NCBI RefSeq assembly: GCF_000003605.2
Contig: NW_003118931.1
Coordinates: 229,036 to 273,880 of the forward strand
Reading direction: 5' to 3'
Length of the DNA: 44,845 nt
Source: Saccoglossus kowalevskii
Lineage: Eukaryota > Hemichordata > Enteropneusta > Harrimaniidae
Both the position numbers and the translations under genes were made by a program. How positions within the stretch are numbered: position 1 is the stretch's first letter; each line of letters opens with the position of its first letter. Below the pieces are notes generated by a model. It did not search any database. It worked only from the letters and a program-made list of their open reading frames with translations, and was not told the DNA's origin. Shown piece after piece: positions 11,901 through 23,900 of this stretch.

Positions 11901-14900
11901 AAGATCGTGTTACAAACACTATTAACCAAGAAGTGTGCGAATGTCGTTATACTATTCCGAGTGTGATTAGATTGAGCTTCCCACAAGGATTCAATATAGA
12001 GCAATACCTTATACAGAAGTTTTCTCAGGAAAACGTATCCACCATAATTTCGATGGAGGACGAGTGGGATGTGTTAACCATGGGAACAGAATCTGACCTT
12101 ATAAAATCGTCAGCTAAGATAAGATCGATTTTTCACAAAGATTTTAAAAGAGTAATTAGTGGAGTCCGGCAGAGAGAGCTTCTGGAGAAAGAGGTGTTTA
12201 GAAATATCATCCGTGAAATAAACAACCGAGGAGACATACAGGTACTTGTTAATCCAGAAAACAACAAAATATTGATTCGTGGCATTGCAGAAAAGGTCAA
12301 TGAAAAACAGCGTGACGTGCAGAAGTTTCTCACAGAGAATGAAATTAAGGAATCTCAAATGAAATTTCACCCTGCTAAGCTAGATTTTCTAGACCAGCAC
12401 AACAAAGAATCACTCATTCGTCTACAAGAAGAGTTGGATAACGATTTCGTCAAAATAACTGTTGCACAGGGAATAATAACACTGAGAGGAACTTCACGAG
12501 GTCTTAAAACAGCACGGGCGAAAATAGATAGCATGAATAGAGCGATATTGGAATCGTCAGTTAATGTTGAGGGTAAGTAAGTGTACATGTTACAGTTCAT
12601 CTATGTATGCTGCACGTGTTATCAATGTGGTGGAGTCAGCCTATTATATTTCAACCAGTCGATGAATCTACGCGTATATAATGTGTATATATAGTCTTAC
12701 TGTTGTTATTATATATAACATTAAATTGTATTTACAGGAAAAACAGCTATGTTCGATAAAGGGACAGAATCAACGATAATTAAAAGCATACACCAACAGT
12801 ATCCCTGTATTATGAATGTTATTAGAACTGATGAACAATTAGCAACGATTAACCCAGCCACAATACTCCGACTAGAACAGGTATATATTTTGAAATACCT
12901 CAATCTGTAAAGTTGTTTACCTAATCCTTAAGACAGAAATGTTTATTACCTCTTATACTTACAGGAAAATGAAATGGAAAATGAAAATAGACCTCCAACA
13001 AATGTTCTTCATTTATCACAAGGAAAAAGTATTACGTTGGTGAAAGGAAATATTGCAAAGGAAAATGTAAGCATTGACAATTAATATATGTAACTGACTG
13101 TTACATTGTGTTCATGACGAATAGTCACAATAAAATATAATTATTCAGATGAAAATATTCAGCATTGGCAGTCTAATGTACTGAAATGTTTTCAATAAAT
13201 CCATTGTTAAAAAAAGTATTGTTGACAAGCAAATTGGCAATTTCTCTCATGGTAGGTCGATGTTATTGTGAACAACACATCATCTGACCTTAACCTTCAA
13301 GGCGGAGTCAGTAGAATCTTGAGCAAGGCTGCCGGACCCAATCTTAAGAAGGTATTTCTATCTACACATTCTTCCAGAACTACTAGCTTATCACATTATA
13401 CCATCTGCACATGGACATGCTGTCAATATTTTATTTCTATTGACTTCTCTATTAGCTTGACTTGTTTCTAACGTATTGCTATCAGCATCTCCTTCTCTTC
13501 CTTCGTTTCAATGTTTGCATTTATATTTAACAATTTGTCAGACATTGAGGCAACAATAATGTAAGTAATATATTAACTATATATGTGCAATGTGAATTTC
13601 AACAGATGTGTGAAGGCTTATTACAGAGCCATGGTGGTTCAATCCCAGTTCATGGAGTTGATACGCCAGGTTATAATCTGCACTGCAAAAGAATATATCA
13701 TATTATCACACCTGGTAAAAATGATGAAGAGGTGGGTAACTTCTTTTATTTTATGCGCACTTGCAATACCTAATATGTGCATTTGGTATGTGTCAGATTC
13801 GAATTACAAAAATGGTAATTAATACTATTTCTAACTTTTAAACTCTCACATAATGCAGGGTTTACGTCGTGTCATTCAACATTCACTGACATTTGCCTCC
13901 AAATCTGGTTATACATCAATATCAATTCCGGCCATCGGCACTCGCGTGAACAATTTTCCAAGAGATGTAGTTGCTCGATCTATGTATGAAGAAGCAGTCA
14001 ATTTTTATAACGATACTCCGTCAACAAGTCTCAAGGTAATGTATGACTTTCTGAGTTTTGAAAGTGTGTTTGGTATATGTATTATGATTCACATTTTCGT
14101 GTAATTGTGTTATTTACAATTCGTAGGATATCCGACTGGTTGTGTTTGATTCACTATCAATTGCAGCATTCGAACTTGAGCTAGGTAGACGTTTAGGATC
14201 ATCAATAATGGCAGGTACGTGTTGTTTTATTTTCATTTATCTGACCATAAATACCGAAAATTACATATATAAACCCACTGTCTGTGTCAGAGTCGAGTAA
14301 ATTGCACAGGGGCGACACATATCTCGTGATGTTTTCATTGAGTGACATTTGTATATCTATAATCTTAATACAGTAATACGGACAATTGATTAGATATCAT
14401 GTTATTTTTTTCTGTATGTAGCGACAGAAAGTGCACCACCTTGTTCAAAAACTGCAACACACGATACGATTACAGTTGGTGGTACACGGATATATGTTTA
14501 TGAAGGTGACATAATTAAAGAACAAGTAGACTGTATTGCTAATACAATTAGCCATGAATTAGGTAAGTGATATTAACAATCTTTTTTATTAATTTATTTT
14601 TTTATATTATTTTTATATAATATTAAAACATTACAAATACAAAATAACATAACACCGTAAAAATTAAGAGTACCTCCATTGAATCAAACAGAGGGTCCCA
14701 TATACTTTTGAATCCATGTAGAGAATCTTTCTGTATGGACTTGGAATACTCAATATTAAAAGTTAAAATCAAAGTATTTTTCAATGCCTGTATACTTGGC
14801 TACACCTGTTTCCATTCACACCGCATAATATACAATTTTGTAAACAGTATCAGAAAAGAGAGGTGATTTCTGTTTGAATTTAAAAAGGTATGCCCAATAT

Positions 14901-17900
14901 TATATCTTTCTGAGAAAATTGTATGTAAATATTGCCGTTAAACTCTAAATAATGATCTACCTGTGTTCAAACAACAAATGATGACATCTTTCTACAAACT
15001 ACAAAAAGAACATTTTTATCCTCTACCATATTTCTTAAATGCAAGTATCTGTTAGTTGGTGTAATTCTATGTAATAATCGAAATTGAACATTTCTCATCG
15101 TCCGTAGTTTTATATGGCAGAATAAAAATATCTTGAAATTCTTCAGTTTGCAAAGAAAAGAACTCGCTCCACTTTTTACAGCAGTAAGTGGTTTAGTTTT
15201 TAGACCTAATGGACGAAAGTAGTAACTATAAATAGTTTTATATATTTTCTGGGAATATAACAGACATCCGTCTTACACGTTGTCTGTTTATTTATTTTTT
15301 AGTTTTGTATTCCAATTTTGGGGGATTGCAGTAATAAAGATTGATATTGAAGAAAGGAATATTCCATTTTTGGCTAAATATATTCAATGACATAATATTT
15401 TTTACTTTCATCCAATAAATCCCCAATTACGTCAATTCCTTTGTGATGCCAATTCTTATACGTTGCAGTGTTATTTGCTACCAATATTGCTGGGTTATAC
15501 CAAAGTGGTTGATTTACAATATAATCTGCTTCTGTTTTGGTAATACAAATTCTTCTCATACAGTAAATACATCTTTCCGAAATGGATTATCACTCAATAC
15601 TGTATGTCTAATATAACGTATGTGTCTTCTTTAGTTGAATATTAAAAAGTTGTTTCCATGTATAAAAGTCATCACTGAGTAATTTATAAATCCAGGATGA
15701 TTTCATGGATTTCATAAATGATAATAAATGGGTCAATTTCAAGCCACCATCGTTGTATTCTAGGCACATTCTATTTCTATTAATTTTATCATAATTAGAG
15801 TTCCAAATAAAATTGGAAATTATTTTTTCCAGGTCTTTGATGATATTAGCCGGCATGTTTGGAAGACTGTCAACAAATAAACCAGTTTTGAAATTGCTAA
15901 TGTTTTTACCACTGTAACTTTCCTATGAGTGTCAAGTGCCTCTTTTCCCATGACTTAAACAACTTTTTAATATCGTTAATAGCGGGAATGTAATTTAGGT
16001 CACATAGTATATTTAAATTCACATCAAATGTGACCCGCCGTACGTGAAAAGGTTTGTCTATCCAATTTTAACCTCTGTCTGATAAAAACTAATTAAGGCA
16101 ATGTCGTTTACTCCCTATCCAAATAACACTAGTTTTTTCATAATTAGGGCGAGGTTCTGAACAAATAGAGAACTTATCTAAGGTATTGAGCACTTCCCTC
16201 GGGGACCATTCAGTTCCATCTAAAAAATAAAAAGGCATCATTAACAATCTTGACTCTTGTATCCATTATTTAAATTGAACTAAAGTCCGATGATTCGTAT
16301 AGGTGGACTTGAAGCAATTGAGAATTGTGATTGAAAACACATTATCGATATTGAACAAAAAATAATCAGGTTATACAAACTAGAAGGACTAATGCTGTGT
16401 CTCTGTGTGAATATAACAATACGTCGTATAATTTCAGGTTATGGGCAGCTTGGTCAGCGGCTTGTACAGCTTGGTGGTGAAGAAATACATAGTGAATTGC
16501 AGCAAAAAGGTCTAAACAATCCAACAATGGTGATAACTACAGGTCAGTTAGCCTTAGAACGTCTGTCCAATCTAGTAGTAAAATGTTTTATTATACATCT
16601 GTCACCGTAACGCCATAAGTCACAGTGTGCCGTAATTTTGCGGTATTTTACGGGGTATTTTCATCCTACGATATAGGGAAATGCGAATTTAGAATATGAA
16701 ATGATTACGCGCGTAGGCGTCGTCTAATAATAAAAAAACAAACATGGATGCCACCAGGGTTTGACCGGACTCCACACAAAGTTGGCTGATTCTGTTCTAA
16801 ACTTTTTGGATTTCAGCATTCCCATGATGAAAAAGATGTATAATAATAAGATTATTATGAGGATACCTCATAATATGCATGAAGACAGTACAGCGGAGGT
16901 ATCGACCAACGCGCAGCGGAGGTTGATGCGACGGCGTACTGTCTTCATGCATACTTTGAGGTATCCTCGTACTAACCTCATAGTATTTAGATTATTTTCA
17001 TAATGTGTAATGTTAGGTTGTAGTGTAATTGCTTTAGACGTATTACAACAATCATAAACGACTCACATCGCCATATTGAATTAATCGTTTCTATGCACGT
17101 AAAATGAACTTCAAAGTTATTATGCAACTGAATTATGACAATTGTTATACTGTACCATTATCATGCTTTTAATACCCGACTGAATTACCGGCTAATTTAG
17201 TAACTTTGAACGTCGTGATCCTGAACAAGGATGCGTGCCTTTCTCTAGATTGGATCATACAGACGACACACAAAGTATATCTCATGATAATGTAACAGCA
17301 ATAACGTAAAGTATTGTCCAAATACGAGCAAAGGTATGATAAATATAATTAGATGCTAGTGTAGAATCCAAAATGCGATATGATGATACATTAAACAGAA
17401 GCTGAAATCTACACATATTTATTGCTCAATTCTCAATCATTTGCGCATTTTATTTCACCAATTAGTTAATTAAAAAAATATTTAAAAAAAATGCTGAATT
17501 GATTTCATAACGTCCCCTTTCAGGACCAGGCACCCTGCAATTCAAGCGCATTTATCACACAAAGATTCCAACAGATAACCAAATGAAGGATAGTGTTTTG
17601 AAATGCCTTACCCTGGCGGAAACCGACGGTATGACATCCATAGCATTACCTGCAATAGGAACGGGTATGTGGAAAGCACCTTCAATATATATAGTGTAAT
17701 TTGTGGCAGTTGTGTGTATTCAATATGTATAACTACACGTATGCACTGTTTTTTTTTAAACTAGGTTCGGCTAAACGCAATGTAATTGATGTTGCACGTG
17801 GCATGCTAGACGGTATTGTGGAGTATGCAGTACGAAGCTCACCTACATGCCTTAGATCAATAAAAATCGTTATTTGGCCGGTAACACCGTCACATCTACA

Positions 17901-20900
17901 ACCGTTTTTGAATGCTCTTCAAGAAAAACATACAGCGTTGACTGGTGTATTCGCAATGTCCACATTTCCTGGATCATCGGTTGTATCTGCTGAGGACGAT
18001 GTTAATGATTATTTTGAGGATACTTCTAAATTAAAAGGTATGGTAAAGAACTGAAATATTTGTTTTTAGTTCCCGTTCGGTTGTGGTTCCAAAATGGCGA
18101 TTTGTAGATTGACCTGCATGCATGTGTTCATGCGTCCGTCCGCGCGTCGACATGTATTTAGCATATACCTGCGCCGTTTAAGTTGAACTTCGCCAGATAC
18201 ATCCGGCATTTTATCCAATTGAAATTGGCCAAATGGCAGCCATAATGCCATGAAAATCGCTCTTTTTCACCATTCCGGAAGAAGATCTTAGCCGTGAGTG
18301 GACGGATTGTGTATAAACTTGGTACATACATTGAGAGGCAATGGGCAATTGTTTCACGTCATTTTATTTTTTTGGATCGGGTTCAAAAAGGCCAACTGAC
18401 GGTAACGTTGGATTAAATAATGCAGTTCTGGATCCATATGTCTGACATGCTTATTATTGTATTTCATATGCAGACTATAATAGCTATATTTATTGCATTC
18501 AAATAACAAATGTTATTGTTACAGATTACTGTGGCATATTTTGTAATTAGGCAGTATAATAAATACATAACTATGGCATATATTATAAACTGCTCTTGTA
18601 AAACATACCCTGTACCTTGACTAAGACTGAGCAGGTATAGTCGCAGTGCGACGTCTGAAGTTAAGGTGAAGACATACGTCTTCCTCAATTATTGAAAACG
18701 TTGGCCAAGCACGCGGTTCGGACTCAAAACATTAACCAAAGCAAGTAGAGCATCTAACGACTGAGCTGTTGCATTTGCAATTAGGTTTCCTGGGACAAAA
18801 TGGTATTAACAAAGTCAAGTCAAGTGGCAATATGTCGTTTGCATTTATACAAATTCGCATACATTCAGAACTGTGCACTGGCAATGCAACAATTGCTAAA
18901 TCTTTCAGTTTTTCGTAGTAACTTACTCGAAAATGTGGGTTCACAGATAAAAACAAATTACTTGGGTCAGAGTCGAGTAAATTGCACAAGGGCGCCAAAT
19001 TTCTCGTGATGTTTCTGTCGAGCTTCATTTGTATATCTATAATCTTATACGGAAAATTGATTAAATATTTTTATCTTTCTGTATGTAGCGACAGAAAGTG
19101 CACCACCTTGTTCAAAAACTGCAACACACGATACGATTACAGTTGGTGGTACACAGATATATGTTTATGAAGGTGACATAATTAAAGAACAAGTAGACAG
19201 TATTGCTAATACAATTAGTCATGAATTAGGTAAGTGATATTAACAATCTTGACTTTTGTATCTATAATTTACATCAATAAAAACTAAATACGAGGCCGAT
19301 GATTCGTTTAGATGGACTTGAAGCAATTAAGAATTGTGATTGAAAAAACATTATCGATGTTGAACAAAATTAATTAGGTTATACAAACTAGAAGGCCTAA
19401 TGCTGTGTCTCTGTGTGAGTATAACAATACGTATAATTTCAGGTTATGGGCAGCTTGGTCAGCGGCTTGTACAGCTTGGTGGTGAGGAAATACATAGTGA
19501 ATTGCAGCAAAAAGGTCAAAACAATCCAGCAATGGTGATAACTACAGGTCAGTTAGCCTCAGAACGTCTGTCCAATATAGTAGTAAAATGTATTATTATA
19601 CATCTGTCACCGTAACGCCATAAGTCACAGTGTGCCGTAATTTTGCGGTATTTTACTGGGTATTTTCATCCTACCATATAAGGAAATGCGAATTTCGAAT
19701 ATTGAATGATTACGCACGTAGGCGTTGTCTAATAATAATAAAAAAACATGGATGCCACCAGAGTTTAACCGGACTCCACACAAAGTTCGCTGATTCTGTT
19801 CTAAACTTTTTAGATTTCAGCATTCCCATGATGTATCCTTGGAAGGAAAAGATGTATAATAATAAGATTATTACGAGGATACCTCAAAGTATGGTCTCAG
19901 ACAGTACGNNNNNNNNNNNNNNNNNNNNNNNNNNNNNNNNNNNNNNNNNNNNNNNNNNATCCTCGTAATAACCTCATAGTATTGAGATTATTTTCATAAT
20001 GTGTGATGTTAGGTTGTAGTGTAATTGCTTTAGACGTATTATAACAATCATAAACGACTCACGTCGACATATTGGATGAATCGTTTCTATGCACGTAAAA
20101 TCAACTTCAAATGTATTATGCAACTGAATTATGACAATTCCTATACTGTGTCATCATCATGTGTTTAATACCCGACTGGATTACCGGCTGATTTATTATT
20201 TTTGAATGTCGTGACCCTGAACAAGGATGCGTGCCTTTCTCTAGATTGGATCACGCAGACGACACACAAAGTATATATTATGATAGTAACAGCAATAACG
20301 TAAAGTATTGTCTAAATGCGAGCAACGGTATGATAAATATTAGTAGATGCTAGTGTAGAATCCAAAATGCGATATGATGTTACATAACAGAAGCTGAAAT
20401 CTACACATATTTATTGTTCAATTCTCAATCATTTGCGTATTATAATTTACTAATTAGTTAATTTAAAAAAAAAATATTTTCAAAAAAAAATGCTGAATTA
20501 ATTCCGTAACGTCCCCTTTCAGGACCAGGCACCCTGCAATTTAAGCGCATTTATCACACAAAGATTCCAACAAATGATCAAATGAAGGATAGTGTTTTGA
20601 AATGCCTTACCCTGGCGGAAACCGACGGTATGACATCCATAGCATTACCTGCAATAGGAACGGGTATGTGGAAAGCACCTTCAATATATATAGTGTAATT
20701 TGTGGCAGTTGTGTGTATTCAATATTTATAACTACACGTATGCACTGTTTTTTTTAAACTAGGTTCGGCTAAACGCAATGTAATTGGTGTTGCACGTGGT
20801 ATGCTAGACGGTATTGTGGAGTATGCAGTACGAAGCTCACCTACATGCCTTAGATCAATAAAAATCGTTATTTGGCCGGTAACACCGTCACATCTACAAC

Positions 20901-23900
20901 CGTTTTTAAATGCTCTTCAAGAAAAACATACAGCGTTGACTGGTGTATTCGCAACGTCCACATTTCCTGGATCATCGGTTGTATCTGCTGAGGACGATTT
21001 TGATGATTATTTTGAGGATACTTCTAAATTAAAAGGTATGATAATAACTGAAATTTATGTTTTTTTATTTCCTGTTTGGATGTAGTCCGGACATGGGGAT
21101 TTGTGGATTGTATGCGTGCGTTCATGAGTCCGTCCGTGCGTCGACGTGTATCGATTAAGTTGAAATTTGACAGATACATCAGACAGTATATCGGACTAAA
21201 AATGGCCGAATGGCAGCCATTTAAATGTCAAAAATGCATTTCGGAAGTAGACCTCAGTCGTGTGTGGATAGATTGCATATAAACTTGGAACATACATTGA
21301 CATACAGTTTGAGATTGATGCACGTCGTTTTATTTTTGCGTATCTAGTTCAAAAAAGACGCAGTTCTGGGTCAATATTTTGGACATGTTGTCCCTACCAT
21401 GTTCAAACTTTACACATACATTTGACATCATGTCATGCATATACATGAACATTCGTGCCATGATTTTTCATACCTTCATTCATTCATTACAAAATACCCG
21501 CAACTGACCCAGTTTGTATCTGTCACGTTCTGACTTGTATTTGTATGTGTTACAAATCTTATTTATATTACTCACCACAAAATCAGATACGTTAATTTTC
21601 AATTATTAAGATCTGTTTAACTGAGTATTACAGCTGCCGCACGATTGTATACGACATGTATATTGAATAATATTCAGATAGTGTGCTATCTCATTGATTA
21701 TTATGTTAAAAAAATGTTTAGAATGAATTACCTAATTTCAACAGTACCAACATATGTATTTAATGAAATACCTAAACGATTGAAATTAAGTAATTCATCA
21801 ACTTTTATTTATAATAGTTAAATGATTAACTACATTTATGCAATCACATTGTTATCAATTACACTACTTTTGTTGCGGTACTCAACCATAGCGCGCCTTC
21901 TGAAATTATTATAGATTGTAGTATGTTGCCAGGAATAACGGCATATACAAATAACGTATACCCCAGAGATTGTGCGAGGCAATTGATTATTTTGCTTCAG
22001 ATACATTGGTTTCAATTCTTGGCAAATACATTGTTACACATCGAGCTCTATTTGAAATAAAGATATTTGCTGGAGAGCAAAACGTTATTGACACAGTGAA
22101 AGATGAAATACAAGATGCTATCAGAAACTTTAAGTCCCATGACAAAGAATTCAACAACGAGTTGATAGGTAAATTGAAGAAAGAGGATATCATTGAACTG
22201 GAAGAAACAGCATCGAAATGTGACATTACGATAACTGTTGGTGAGTACATGTCCACTTCAGTGTCCGTCTGTTTCACTGATATCTCAAGAACCATCATCG
22301 GTTTTTGATGAAACAAGTACAGGAAGTCCATATATTTTTCTCTTACTGATTTGACTGATATAGTGTAGTGTACTTGTCAGTTGTTTTGTTTGTGTGTTAT
22401 TTTGTCAATTGTGGTCAGTCTTTTGTGCTGTGTTCTTGGACGAGTACATTTTGCTATACAACTCTTGATTAAGGATCGATCTATGGTTGGATATGTTATT
22501 TCCACTTTGATGTGATTCTGGTATTCATTAGATTCACAAACACGAGAAAACAGAAGTTTTCCATCCGGGTAGGTGTCAAGACCTTGCATGACGAATTACC
22601 ACCATATGCATACATCCAAACGTCAGTTCACAATTCATATAAAATGTGTTTCGATGTGCTCTAAGGCTGTAGGGGATGTTTTTAATCACCTTTACTGGGG
22701 TAGATAAAATAAAAGTTTACACATTTTGGGCGTGAGTTTCAATTGATAAAAAAACGGCCATGGTTTATTGGGACAATTTCTCAAACTTGCCTGGACCGAT
22801 GCTGCTGTAAGGTTAGTACATAGATAATAATGATAAGAATATGCACGTGGATTTGGTTTCATTTTTAATCGCTTTTTTGACTGGCTGGTAATATTTTTGT
22901 CGCAAAAATATTAATATTAGCGGTAACTGGTGAACGTTATTTTGTTGCACAATTTGATTTGTATGCGACTTTTCATATTCAGTTTCACTCATTTCGATTT
23001 TAATTTAACAAGAAAACCATAGTTTGTTTCGTTGATGTGGTCAAACGTTTTAACATTCTGCTCTCACATTCACCCAAATACACATAAGACTATTTCATTG
23101 ACATTGACTTGCTTACTATATTTCTTAGATAAACAAACTGTATACATGTAATATTCGTGTTACCACAGATGTAGAAAAATCAACAATAAGCATAACCGGG
23201 GATGACGTTAAAGATGAACTTTTTGAAGATTTTACAAGTGTGTTTAATAAGATAACAAAAAGAATAAAGCAAAGGCGCAAACGCGAAAAGGCATCTGCGA
23301 TGGCTGAAAAAGTACAATGGTAAGTTATTATATTATGGATGACTTATTACAACATTATTTTGTCCCCACTTTATATTACACTCCTGCTTCTGATTCATTT
23401 AATATAGATATATTTTCAAAATCCAATGTCTTACCAGACACAAACTAAAATAGCTTATGTGTGTTAGTTAATTATAATTATGCAAATTATTTGAATTAAC
23501 TAACTTCTTATTACAATGCCATGAACATATTTTGCTTTAACATAATACAGTGACAGCACATTTCAAGATGTCGATCCATTTCATGAAACTAAGATACACA
23601 TATTTGAGAAAATGGTAAAATAATATTAAATAATTGAAAGGAAAAAAACAACCTATAACTGCACAGATACTATATATAATCAATTTGAGCTAAATATTGA
23701 TACAGAATAAAGCTGACAACAATCAGTAGCAAATAAGCTTATATGTTTATAATTACAAATACCATCAGACACTCATCTACACACACAATAAGTACTATTA
23801 CAAGATGCACAAAAAACAAGCTAAAACTAATTATTAAAATATTCTGATTAGTATATATAAATTTTTATCGAAATCCAAATATGTTAGGTTTTTTTAGTTG

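Larger units (their letters stand above)
14286..18440 (+). repeat. Tandem duplication, copy 1 (macro domain 2)
   Basis: Contains exons 12-15 encoding macro domain 2 (residues about 1063-1282: IYVYEGDIIKEQ, VDCIANTISHEL, GYGQLGQRLVQLGG, RIYHTKIP, IALPAIGTG, IKIVIWPVTP). Similarity to copy 2 starts near the shared GTCAGAGTCGAGTAAATTGC before exon 12 and fades after about 18440. The unit begins and ends in phase-1 introns, so duplication keeps the frame. Without the 1.66-kb LINE it is about 2.5 kb. Confidence 0.9.
18964..21390 (+). repeat. Tandem duplication, copy 2 (macro domain 3)
   Basis: Exons 16-19 (19089-19229, 19443-19547, 20523-20663, 20763-21035) repeat exons 12-15 with identical lengths (141, 105, 141, 273). 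I count 16 base and 10 residue differences over 660 bases and 220 codons. Introns differ more, with small indels. About 520 unrelated bases (18440-18960) lie between the copies. The copy also contains the 50-N gap at 19909-19958. Confidence 0.9.

Noticed and set aside
23551-23614. Possible small extra exon (acceptor ACAG, donor ATG|GTAAAA, open frame)
   Set aside because: Its end phase does not fit the next exon (24142), whereas exon 21 joins exon 22 directly and completes the WWE Trp codon.
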